Shown piece by piece: positions 12,492-22,388 of a stretch of 64,000 nt of DNA (the stretch's first letter is position 1; each line of letters opens with the position of its first letter). The translations under genes were made by a program, and so were the position numbers. The stretch comes from Argyresthia goedartella (Eukaryota; Arthropoda; Insecta; Lepidoptera; Argyresthiidae). A model generated the notes under the pieces. That model searched no databases. It saw only the letters and a list, made by a program, of their open reading frames with translations, and was not told the origin of the DNA. The DNA lies in contig OX463813.1 of assembly GCA_949825045.1 (NCBI GenBank), positions 24,410,001-24,474,000 of the forward strand. The letters run 5' to 3'.

Positions 12492-14042
12492 ATGCAGTGC
12501 AAAATGTGCAAAAAATCCATCCTTTCTACAGAAATTATTGCATGTAATAGCTGCCATGACACATATCACCACAATTGCGTTAACATAACGGCGGCTAAAT
12601 ATCAGGGAAATGTTATTGAACTGAAGAACACATTTCTGTGCCCAACATGCCAAGATATACAGCTACATCGTGACTCACTATTGCAAGACCAGTCCTCTCT
12701 AGTACATGATAACACCAGCCACAGTGCGCCATGCTCCCCTATCTCAACTACATATGTTACTCAACGACGGCCGCGCCAGTTAATAATTGATGAAGATAAT
12801 AATCAATCAATCCTAGACCTGAGCTACCAGAGCTTACCGAACGTGGGAGCTAATATTCAGGAACTCCGCGATTTAAGGGACACCAATAACAAACTGCGCG
12901 TTGAACTAGACTCTGCAAACGCCGAGGTAGATAGTCTAAATTTAGAAATGGCTACTCTAAGGGCTTCCTTAGCAGACTACAAGACAAAGTATGATTTCCT
13001 CAAAACGCTAGGATTTACGGGATCTGGAGTAAACAGAGGCGTAACTTCATCACCTAGGTTCTTTTCTCCGCAATATCGAAAACTTGACCTCAGCGTTCTT
13101 CAAATCGGATACCCACGCAAGTCACCACGAGAATTTACAACCAGAGTGATAGAACGAATGGACCTTAGCAATACAACCTCCACAGGCTTATTGCGAAAAG
13201 CGAGCAAATTTGACGCCCCGCCCGCCCTCGCTCCAGTACCTAGCGCCCCCACGAGCTCTACTTTGGTCCACCAACCTGCTGCGATCCACCAATCCACCGA
13301 AACAGAGCCAGACACATTAAAATCCCAGAAATATCAGCTGCCCTATGCGGAGAAAATTAAAACTAAAATGACTTCACGGCGGCGTAAGGTGATTATTTTA
13401 GCTGATCAACAGGGAAGACACCTACAAAAGGCCTTACAACAGTTACTTGGACAGGATTTCCTTGTTACCTGTTTTGTTAAACCGCAAGCAAAGCTTACGA
13501 ACATTATTGACGCAGATAAATATGAAATATCGACACTGACCATGGATGACTTTGTAGTGCTGCTGTCAGGGACGAATGATTATAAACCCTGTGAGTTCCA
13601 ATTCGAACTTAGGGCCTGGTTGCAAAAAGTACAGAACACAAATATAATCATTCCAAAAGTTACTCATAGTCACTACTTAAACGAAAAGAAGTTAAATTAT
13701 GAAATCAAATTCATCGCGAGTGCATTTAAAAACTGTACATTTGTTGATCTGCCACTGAAGAATAATGCGCATATACTTAGGTCAGTATTTCTGTCTCAAT
13801 CACTCCTCAGGGAAATGCTGCGCATAGACTATAAAATAAAGTTTGATGCGCATATTTACGCAGCAAAGCAAGGCCGGATTGAGTCAAGAAAGAGCGAAGA
13901 TAAATGTACTCAAACTCAAACTGACTCTACATATTATATACAAAAAGAAAGCTGTGTGACAAACCCTCAACAAAACAGTGATGATAATTGCAATACTAAT
14001 GGAAACGAAAAGTGTAACAATACTGATTTTTTTCGTGAATAA
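12492..14042 (+). CDS. LINE ORF1 protein: PHD finger, coiled coil, SGNH-esterase-like
   Basis: 516 residues. The ATG at 12492 (A at -3) is chosen because it lies just before the zinc finger; the frame is open further upstream only from a TTG. Residues 3-53 form a PHD-type finger: C3-C6, C18-C21, H26-C29, C50-C53 (C4HC3). Residues about 121-175 are heptad-rich and charged, a likely coiled coil for ORF1p multimerisation. Residues about 295-430 resemble the SGNH hydrolase domain known from CR1 ORF1 proteins: a beta-strand then LADQQGR at 303-309 in the place of the nucleophile loop, and GTND at 360-363 as block III. The expected GDS serine is replaced by Gln, and a clear C-terminal D-x-x-H was not found, so esterase activity is doubtful. 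The family role is nucleic-acid or lipid binding in the retrotransposon RNP. The 3' end overlaps ORF2 by 62 nt. Confidence 0.9.
   Translation: MQCKMCKKSILSTEIIACNSCHDTYHHNCVNITAAKYQGNVIELKNTFLCPTCQDIQLHRDSLLQDQSSLVHDNTSHSAPCSPISTTYVTQRRPRQLIIDEDNNQSILDLSYQSLPNVGANIQELRDLRDTNNKLRVELDSANAEVDSLNLEMATLRASLADYKTKYDFLKTLGFTGSGVNRGVTSSPRFFSPQYRKLDLSVLQIGYPRKSPREFTTRVIERMDLSNTTSTGLLRKASKFDAPPALAPVPSAPTSSTLVHQPAAIHQSTETEPDTLKSQKYQLPYAEKIKTKMTSRRRKVIILADQQGRHLQKALQQLLGQDFLVTCFVKPQAKLTNIIDADKYEISTLTMDDFVVLLSGTNDYKPCEFQFELRAWLQKVQNTNIIIPKVTHSHYLNEKKLNYEIKFIASAFKNCTFVDLPLKNNAHILRSVFLSQSLLREMLRIDYKIKFDAHIYAAKQGRIESRKSEDKCTQTQTDSTYYIQKESCVTNPQQNSDDNCNTNGNEKCNNTDFFRE
13981..14042 (+). other. ORF1/ORF2 overlap with T7 run
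   Basis: The two LINE ORFs overlap by 62 nt. Seven T at 14027-14033 lie just before the ORF1 stop (TAA 14040-14042), read as GAT TTT TTT in ORF1 and ATT TTT TTC in ORF2. A +1 or -2 slip would fuse the frames, while a -1 slip runs into TGA at once. Reinitiation at the ORF2 ATG is the simpler alternative. Confidence 0.6.
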
Positions 14043-16887
14043 TGTTATACATTTATTCCATCAAAATATTGATGGACTTATAAGTAAATCTGACATGTTA
14101 TCCATTTACCTAGAGGAACTTAGAAATAGCGGAACTTCAGTAGATGTCATAGGCATAACAGAACATAACATGTTAAAAACTGATGTGAATGCACTTAATG
14201 TTGTAAATTATACACTGGCTACCTATTCAGCCAGAAGTACAAGGAGTGGTGGTACAGCTCTAATTGTAAAAAATGGACTGAAATTTCAGAATATTGACAT
14301 AGCTGACTGTAATATTACAAATGCAATAGAGTGCTGTGGTATAATACTTACAGAGCATAATTTAAATGTGATATGTATATATAGGAAATGTAAATATGAT
14401 GTAGAGTCTTACGATAAATTCTTCGAAAACTTAGATAGGCTATTGTCAAAACTTTGCCGTGGTAGACGTAAGACTATAATATGTGGAGATTTTAACATAG
14501 ATCGTCTTCGTCAAGATAAGAATGCAGCACATTTTGAAGAATTACTATTAAATTACAACATGAGACTAACATTCAACGAACCCACACGTCTGAGTAGTGG
14601 GACTTGTCTTGACAATTTTATTCAAAACATTAGAGGATGCAAAGGCCGAATAATAGAGTTAGCGCTCTCGGATCATACTGGACAGTTATTGGAATGCCCG
14701 GTGAGAAAATACTGTACGCTTGAATATTGGTTTGTGGAAAAAAGAGATTTCCATAAAGATAACCTGGACAAATTTAAAGAGTGTCTATCAAATCTGAGTT
14801 TCTCTGAGACTTTAACAAGCTCTGATGCCAACGTTGCATATAATGAATTCCATGATATATTTGTGCTTATGTATGACCTGTGCTTTCCAGCAATCAAAAT
14901 AAGATGCTCTAGCAACGCGCGACCTCGGTGGATCTCTAAGGGCATACGAGTATGTTCAAAAAGAAAAAGGGAGCTATTATGGACATACAGACGTGCTCCA
15001 AACGATATCAATAAATATAACTTCAAAACCTATACTAAAAGACTTAAGAAAATAATAAAACTGACACAAAAATCCCAAAACGATTATTATATACAATCCT
15101 CAAACAATAAATGTAAAGCTACCTGGAAAATTATAAATAATAACTTTAATAATAAAAACAATGCACCAAAAGAAAGTATCAAACAAATAAAATTCAATAA
15201 TTGTGTAATTACTGATCCTATGGAAATAGCCCAAGCTTTTAATAATTTTTACATAGATCAAGTAGAGCAACACCAAAAGGTTGAGGTGACTAGCAGCAGA
15301 TCAAAACTGCCTTGCTTTCCTAAATCTCTATTCTTTAATCCCACCTCACCTATTGAAGTATATCAAATAATAAAAGGACTGAAAAATACAAATAGTACGG
15401 GGTATGACCACATATGTACAAGCGTGATAAAGCATGTAGCGTTGATCATAGCTCCAATATTAAGTCACGTCATAAACCTGTGCATAGAACAAGGAGTGTT
15501 CCCTGAAAAGCTCAAAACAACAATTATCAAGCCAATGTTTAAAAAAGATGACAGAGAAAATATGTCCTTCTATAGACCAGTTGCACTTATTCCTGTATTC
15601 TCCAAAGTAGTCGAAAAAGTAATTTATAATGCTATAAACGCCTTTTTTGAAAGAAACAATTTATTTAGAAGAGAACAAAAAGGGTTTCGAAAAAATAAAA
15701 CAATAGATCAAGCTATTTATGATTTCCTCTTTCGCGTAGTCACCAGCCTAGATAATAAAAATCCTGTATCAGCATTGTACATGGACATGACCAAAGCGTT
15801 TGATTATGTCGATCATTCCATCTTGATAAATAAACTCTACATGTATGGCGTCCGAGGTAATGTGCTTAATCTTATTAAATGCTATCTGTGCAACCGGCAA
15901 CAACTGACTCAAATGTCCAGAATAGACAAAGCAAGTAAGACAGAACATCATTATTTTTCAGATTCAAGGACAGTACAATATGGGGTACCACAAGGTAGCG
16001 TTTTGGGACCACTTTTATTTATTATTTATATAAACGATTTACCTGACGCGGTTAGTTTCCCAATTGTCATGTTTGCTGATGACAGTACAATGATAGCAGA
16101 AGGCCAGAATATTAATATTAATTCCTATGAATCTGACATAAATAATTCCCTAGAAAATATTATTGAATGGCTCGGACAAAATAATCTTATAATAAATTTG
16201 AATAAAACTAATATAATGACATTTAAAAACAATAACAATAATATAACAAATAAAATTGACATCCACTATGGTACAAAAATAATTGAGGAAATTAATGACA
16301 CAAAATTTTTAGGATTAACGATCGACTCCCACTTGACATGGAAAACACACATTGACAATGTCTGCACAAAGTTGAGCCAATTTTCATATGCTCTGTTTAT
16401 GCTCGCTAAGGTAGTTGGAGTCACTGCCTTGCTATCAACATATCATGCTTATGTGGCTTCGACTCTCAAATACGGCGTTATATTCTGGGGCAACTCAACG
16501 GATAAAGACAGAGCTTTTAAAGCACAAAAGAGATGTATAAGGGCGATATGTCACTTGAAACAAATAGAAACATGTCAGCCACATTTCAAAAGATTAAGAA
16601 TATTAACTCTACCATCGTTATATATTTACGAAATGGCTGTTTATATAAGAAATAATTGGGATCATTTTAATAAAATAAAGTCGAAAAGAAACATTAAGTT
16701 AAGCATCACGCGGCACTCTACCGCACTATTTCAAAAAAATGTGTTTGGGATGATACCAAAAATTTATAATACTATACCTAAATGTATCAGAGAAATAGAA
16801 TCCTTTAATTTATTTAAATCAAAGCTTAAAGAACATTTGCTTAATAAAGCCTACTATAGCGTACAAGATTTCCTCAACGGTGACTGA
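13981..16887 (+). CDS. LINE ORF2 polyprotein: AP endonuclease and reverse transcriptase
   Basis: 968 residues from the ATG at 13981. A TGA at 13957 closes the frame upstream, and a GTG at 13978 is the only other start. The N-terminal APE-like endonuclease shows HQNIDGL (about 27-33), catalytic E61 in GITEH, GDFNID at 169-174 and SDH at 230-232. The RT domain (about 480-760) shows MDMTKAFD with Asp602 (motif A), GVPQGSVLGPLLF starting at 668 (motif B) and FADD at 698-701 (motif C). The C-terminal region ends with the IPKIYNTIPKCIRE block typical of CR1/L2/Rex-type ORF2. No RNase H or CCHC knuckle was seen. It nicks the target DNA and primes cDNA synthesis there. All catalytic residues are present and no stop or frameshift is seen, so it may be active. 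It lies in the +1 frame relative to ORF1. Confidence 0.95.
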   Translation: MIIAILMETKSVTILIFFVNNVIHLFHQNIDGLISKSDMLSIYLEELRNSGTSVDVIGITEHNMLKTDVNALNVVNYTLATYSARSTRSGGTALIVKNGLKFQNIDIADCNITNAIECCGIILTEHNLNVICIYRKCKYDVESYDKFFENLDRLLSKLCRGRRKTIICGDFNIDRLRQDKNAAHFEELLLNYNMRLTFNEPTRLSSGTCLDNFIQNIRGCKGRIIELALSDHTGQLLECPVRKYCTLEYWFVEKRDFHKDNLDKFKECLSNLSFSETLTSSDANVAYNEFHDIFVLMYDLCFPAIKIRCSSNARPRWISKGIRVCSKRKRELLWTYRRAPNDINKYNFKTYTKRLKKIIKLTQKSQNDYYIQSSNNKCKATWKIINNNFNNKNNAPKESIKQIKFNNCVITDPMEIAQAFNNFYIDQVEQHQKVEVTSSRSKLPCFPKSLFFNPTSPIEVYQIIKGLKNTNSTGYDHICTSVIKHVALIIAPILSHVINLCIEQGVFPEKLKTTIIKPMFKKDDRENMSFYRPVALIPVFSKVVEKVIYNAINAFFERNNLFRREQKGFRKNKTIDQAIYDFLFRVVTSLDNKNPVSALYMDMTKAFDYVDHSILINKLYMYGVRGNVLNLIKCYLCNRQQLTQMSRIDKASKTEHHYFSDSRTVQYGVPQGSVLGPLLFIIYINDLPDAVSFPIVMFADDSTMIAEGQNININSYESDINNSLENIIEWLGQNNLIINLNKTNIMTFKNNNNNITNKIDIHYGTKIIEEINDTKFLGLTIDSHLTWKTHIDNVCTKLSQFSYALFMLAKVVGVTALLSTYHAYVASTLKYGVIFWGNSTDKDRAFKAQKRCIRAICHLKQIETCQPHFKRLRILTLPSLYIYEMAVYIRNNWDHFNKIKSKRNIKLSITRHSTALFQKNVFGMIPKIYNTIPKCIREIESFNLFKSKLKEHLLNKAYYSVQDFLNGD

Positions 16888-17142
16888 AAGATTGGTTCAA
16901 GAGTGATTGTTTAGTGTATGTTTTAAGAATCTATGTAATTTTCAGTATTGACTATTCAAACGGACATATGTAATGTAATGTAACTTTTATTTAATCTAAT
17001 CTAAATTTAATTTAATTTAATTTAATTTAAATTAATATTTGTACACCTTTAAGGTAGAATGTGGCAAGAACAATATTTATTTAACAACCCTGTAACCCAT
17101 ATTTACAAATAAAATATCTTTATCTTTATCTTTATCTTTATC
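16888..17142 (+). other. LINE 3' UTR and (ATCTTT)n tail
   Basis: A short AT-rich 3' UTR with a TTTAA pentanucleotide tract at about 17005-17030, AATAAA at 17108-17113, and a tail of four ATCTTT repeats plus ATC at 17116-17142 that abuts the satellite. A simple-repeat tail instead of poly(A) is known in CR1/L2-like families, where it is thought to act in template recognition. Confidence 0.85.
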
Positions 17143-18742
17143 GCGCTGGCGTGGCGGTAGAGATATGTCTTACAAACGAGAGGTTTTGGTTTCGCGCTGG
17201 CGTGGCGGTAGAGATATGTCTCACAAACGAGAGGTTCCGGTTTCGCGCTAGCGTGGCGGTAGAGATATGTCTCACAAACGAGAGTTTCCGGTTTCGCGCT
17301 GGCGTAGCGGTAGAGATATGTCTCACAAACGAGAGGTTCCGGTTTCGCGCTGGCGTGGCGGTAGAGATATGTCTCACAAACGAGAGGTTCCGGTTTCGCG
17401 CTGGCGTGGCGTGGCTGTAGAGATATGGCTCACAAGCGAGAGGTTCCAGTTTCGCGCTTGCGTGGCGGTAGAGATATGTCTCACAAACGAGAGATTCCGG
17501 TTTCTGCTGGCGTGGCGTGGCGGTAGAGATGTCTCACAAACGAGAGGTTCTGGTGTCTTGCTGGCGTGGCGGTAGAGATATGTCTCACAAACGAGGGGTT
17601 CCGGTTTCGCGCTGGCGTGACGTGGCGGTAGAGATATGCCTCACAAACGAGAGGTTCCGGTTTCGCGCTGGCGTGGCGGTAGAGATATGTCTCACAAACG
17701 AAAAGTTCCGGTTTCGCGCTGGCGTGGCGGTAGAGATATGTCTCACAAACGAGAGGTTCCGGTTTCGCGCTGGCGTGTCGTGGCGGTAGAGATATGTCTC
17801 ACAAACGAAAAGTTCCGGTTTCGCGCTGGCGTGTCGTGGCGGTAGAGATATGTCTCACAAACGACAAGTTCCGGTTTCGCGCTGGCGTGGCGGTAGAGAT
17901 ATGTCTCATAAACGACAAGTTCCGGTTTCGCGCTGGCGTGGCGTGGCGGTAGAGATATGTCTCACAAACGAGAGGTTCTGGCTTCGCGCTGGCGTGGCGG
18001 TAGAGATATGTCTCACAAACGAGAGGTTCCGGTTTCGCGCTGGCGTGGCGTGGCGGTAGAGATATGTCTCACAAACTAGAGGTTCCGGTTTCGCGCTGGC
18101 GTGGCGGTAGAGATATGTCTCACAAACGAGAGGTTCCGGTTTCGCGCTGGCGTGGCGGTAGAGATATGTCTCACAAACGAGAGGTTCCGGTTTCGCGCTG
18201 GCGTGGCGTGGCGGTAGAGATATGTCTCAAAAATGAGAGGTTCCGGTTTCGCACTGGCGTGGCGTGGCGGTAGAGATTTGTCTCACAAACGACAAGTTCC
18301 GGTTTCGCGCTGGCGTGGCGGTAGAGATATGTCTCACAAACGAGAGGTTCCGGTTTCGCGCTGGCGTGGCGGTAGAGATATGTCTCACAAACGAGAGGGT
18401 CCGGTTTCGCGCTGACGTGGCGTGGCGGTAGAGATATGTCTCACAAACGAGAGGTTCCGGTTTCGCGCTGGCGTGGCGGTAGAGATATGTCTCACAAACG
18501 AGAGGTTCCGGTTTCGCGCTGGCGTGGCGTGGCGGTAGAGATATGTCTCACAAACGAGAGGTTCCGGTTTCGCGCTGGCGTGGCGTGGCGGTAGAGATAT
18601 GTCTCACAAACGAGAGGTTCCGATTTCGCGCTGGCGTGGCGTGGCGGTAGAGATATTTCTCACAAACGAGAGGTTCCGGTTTCGCGCTGGCGTGGGGTGG
18701 CGGTAGAGATATGTCTCACAAACGACAAGTTCCGGTTTCGCG

Positions 18743-21700
18743 GTGGCGTGGCATGGCAGTAGAGATATGTCTCACAAACGAGAGTTTTCGGTTTCGCGCT
18801 GGCGTGGCGTGGCGGTAGAGTTATGTCTCACAAACAAGAGGTTCTGGTGTCGCGCTGGCGTGGCGGTAGAGATATGTCTCACAAACAATAGGTTCCGGTT
18901 TCGCGCTGGCGTGGCGTGGCGGTAGAGATATGTCTCACAAACGACAAGTTCCGGTTTCGCGCTGGCGTGGCGTGGCGTTAGAGATATGTCTCACAAACGA
19001 GAGGTTCCGGTTTCGCGCTGGCGTGGCGTGGCGGTGGAGATATGTCCCACAAACGAGAGGTTCCGGTTTCGCGCTGGTGTGGCGTAAAGGTAGATATATG
19101 TCTCACAATCGACAAGTTCGGGTTTCGCGCTGGCGTGGCGGTAGAGATATGTCTCACAAACGAGAGGTTTTGGTTTCGCGCTGGCGTGGCGGTAGAGATA
19201 TGTCTCACAAACGAGAGGTTCCGGTTTCGCGCTGGCGTGGCGGTAGAGATATGTCTCACAAACGAGAGGTTCCGGTTTCTGCTGGCGTGGCGTGGCGGTA
19301 GAGATGTCTCACAAACGAGAGGTTCTGGTGTCTTGCTGGCGTGGCGGTAGAGATATGTCTCACAAACGAAAAGTTCCGGTTTCGCGCTGGCGTGTCGTGG
19401 CGGTAGAGATATGTCTCACAAACGACAAGTTCCGGTTTCGCGCTGGCGTGGCGGTAGAGATATGTCTCATAAACGACAAGTTCCGGTTTCGCGCTGGCGT
19501 GGCGTGGCGGTAGAGATATGTCTCACAAACGAGAGGTTCTGGTTTCGCGCTGGCGTGGCGGTAGAGATATGTCTCACAAAAGAGGTTCCGGTTTCGCGCT
19601 GGCGTGGCGTGGCGGTAGAGATATGTCTCACAAACTAGAGGTTCCGGTTTCGCGCTGGCGTGGCGGTAGAGATATGTCTCACAAACGAGAGGTTCCGGTT
19701 TCGCACTGGCGTGGCGTGGCGGTAGAGATATGTCTCACAAACGACAAGTTCCGGTTTCGCGCTGGCGTGGCGGTAGAGATATGTCTCACAAACTAGAGGT
19801 TCCGGTTTCGCGCTGGCGTGGCGGTAGAGTTATGTCTCACAAACGAGAGGGTCCGGTTTCGCGCTGGCGTGGCGTGGCGGTAGAGATATGTCTCACAAAC
19901 GAGAGGTTCCGGTTTCGCGCTGGCGTGGCGGTAGAGTTATGTCTCACAAACGAGAGGTTCCGGTTTCGCGCTGGCGTGGCGTGGCGGTAGAGATATGTCT
20001 CACAAACGAGAGGTTCCGGTTTCGCGCTGGCGTGGCGTGGCGGTAGAGATATGTCTCACAAACGAGAGGTTCCGATTTCGCGCTGGCGTGGCGTGGTGGT
20101 AGAGATATTTCTCACAAACGAGAGGTTCCGGTTTCGCGCTGGCGTGGCTTGGCGGTAGAGATATGTCTCACAAACGACAAGTTCCGGTTTCGCGGTGGCG
20201 TGGCATGGCAGTAGAGATATGTCTCACAAACGAGAGTTTTCGGTTTCGCGCTGGCGTGGCGTGGCGGTAGAGTTATGTCTCACAAACAAGAGGTTCTGGT
20301 GTCGCGCTGGCGTGGCGGTAGAGATATGTCTCACAAACAATAGGTTTCGCGCTGGCGTGGCGTGGCGGTAGAGATATGTCTCACAAACGAGAGGTTCCGA
20401 TTTCGCGCTGGCGTGGCGTGGCGGTAGAGATATTTCTCACAAACGAGAGGTTCCGGTTTCGCGATGGCATGGCGTGGCGGTAGAGATATGTCTCACAAAC
20501 GACAAGTTCCGGTGTCGCGGTGGCGTGGCATGGCAGTAGAGATATGTCTCACAAACGAGAGTTTTCGGTTTCGCGCTGGCGTGGCGTGGCGGTAGAGTTA
20601 TGTCTCACAAACAAGAGGTTCTGGTGTCGCGCTGGCGTGGCGGTAGAGATTTGTCTCACAAACAATAGGTTCCGGTTTCGCGCTGGCGTGGCGGTAGAGA
20701 TATGTCTCACAAACGAGAGGTTCCGGTTTCGCGCTGGCGTGGCGTGGCGGTAGAGATATGTCCCACAAACGCGAGGTTCCGGTTTCGCGCTGGTGTGGCG
20801 TAAAGGTAGATATATGTCTCACAATCGACAAGTTCGGGTTTCGCGCTGGCGTGGCGGTAGAGATATGTCTCACAAACGAGAGGTTTTGGTTTCGCGCTGG
20901 CGTGGCGGTAGAGATATGTCTCACAAACGAGAGGTTCCGGTTTCGCGCTGGCGTGGCGGTAGAGATATGTCTCACAAACGAGAGGTTCCGGTTTCGCGCT
21001 GGCGTGGCGGTAGAGATATGTCTCACAAACGAGAGGTTCCGGTTTCTGCTGGCGTGGCGTGGCGGTAGAGATGTCTCACAAACGAGAGGTTCTGGTGTCT
21101 TGCTGGCGTGGCGGTAGAGATATGTCTCACAAACGAGAGGTTCCGGTTTCGCGCTGGCGTGACGTGGCGGTAGAGATATGCCTCACAAACGAGAGGTTCC
21201 GGTTTCGCGCTGGCGTGGCGGTAGAGATATGTCTCACAAACGAGAGGTTCCGGTTTCGCGCTGGCGTGGCGTGGCGGTAGAGATATGTCTCAAAAACGAG
21301 AGGTTCCGGTTTCGCACTGGCGTGGCGTGGCGGTAGAGATATGTCTCATAAACGACAAGTTCCGGTTTCGCGCTGGCGTGGCGTGGCGGTAGAGATATGT
21401 CTCACAAACTAGAGGTTCTGGTTTCGCGCTGGCGTGGCGGTAGAGATATGTCTCACAAACGAGAGGTTCCGGTTTCGCGCTGGCGTGGCGTGGCGGTAGA
21501 GATATGTCTCACAAACTAGAGGTTACGGTTTCGCGCTGGCGTGGCGGTAGAGATATGTCTCACAAACGAGAGGTTCCGGTTTCGCGCTGGCGTGGCGTGG
21601 CGGTAGAGATATGTCTCAAAAACGAGAGGTTCCGGTTTCGCACTGGCGAGGCGTGGCGGTAGAGATATGTCTCACAAACGACAAGTTCCGGTTTCGCGCT

Positions 21701-22309
21701 GGCGTGGCGGTAGAGATATGTCTCACAAACTAGAGGTTCCGGTTTCGCGCTGGCGTGGCGGTAGAGTTATGTCTCACAAACGAGAGGGTCCGGTTTCGCG
21801 CTGGCGTGGCGTGGCGGTAGAGATATGTCTCACAAACGAGAGGTTCCGGTTTCGCGCTGGCGTGGCGGTAGAGATATGTCTCACAAACGAGAGGTTCCGG
21901 TTTCGCGCTGGCGTGGCGTGGCGGTAGAGATATGTCTCACAAACGAGAGGTTCCGGTTTCGCGCTGGCGTGGCGTGGCGGTAGAGATATGTCTCACAAAC
22001 GAGAGGTTCCAGTTTCGCGCTGGCGTGGCGGTAGAGATATGTCTCACAAACGAGAGGTTCCGGTTTCGCGCTGGCGTGGCGTGGCGGTAGAGATATTTCT
22101 CGCAAACGAGAGGTTCCGGTTTCGCGGTGGCGTGGCATGGCAGTAGAGATATGTCTCACAAACGAGAGTTTTCGGTTTCGCGCTGGCGTGGCGTGGCGGT
22201 AGAGTTATGTCTCACAAACAAGAGGTTCTGGTGTCGCGCTGGCGTGGCGGTAGAGATATGTCTCACAAACAATAGGTTCCGGTTTCGCGCTGGCGTGGCG
22301 TGGCGGTAG
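18743..22309 (+). repeat. Recurrent 1.6-1.8 kb higher-order repeat
   Basis: The rare variant block GTGGCATGGCAGTAGAG followed by GAGAGTTTTCGG, then an ACAAGAGGTTCTGGTGTCG unit and an ACAATAGGTTCC unit, occurs at about 18750, 20209, 20527 and 22134. Neighbouring blocks with GGTGTGGCGTAAAGG follow three of them (about 19075, 20792, 22460). The order of variants is kept but the spacing varies, so the copies were reshaped by unequal exchange. Confidence 0.65.
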
Positions 22310-22388
22310 AGATATGTCTCACAAACGACAAGTTCCGGTTTCGCGCTAGCGTGGCGTGGCGTTAGAGATATGTCTCACAAACGAGAGG

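Larger units (their letters stand above)
11599..17142 (+). mobile_element. Full-length CR1/Jockey-superfamily non-LTR retrotransposon
   Basis: A 5.5-kb LINE inserted inside one satellite unit. The upstream unit stops at GGTTTCGC and the same unit resumes after the element at GCGCTGGCGTGG. Only TCGC (4 bp or less) is shared at the two junctions, so the target-site duplication is very short or absent. Order: 893-bp 5' UTR with two tRNA-like Pol III modules; ORF1 (PHD finger, coiled coil, SGNH-esterase-like); overlapping ORF2 (AP endonuclease and reverse transcriptase); 228-bp 3' UTR; AATAAA; (ATCTTT)4-ATC tail. A PHD plus esterase ORF1, an RT with FADD, a microsatellite tail and near-absence of target duplication fit the CR1 group as published for that family. 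The exact clade needs RT phylogeny. Both ORFs are open, so the copy is young and possibly competent. Confidence 0.93.

Noticed and set aside
14042..14044. TAATG stop-start coupling for ORF2
   Set aside because: The ATG that overlaps the ORF1 stop is not in the ORF2 frame; it runs to a stop after a few codons.
12380..15951. Antisense open frames across the LINE
   Set aside because: They are short shadows of ORF1 and ORF2 without their own signals.
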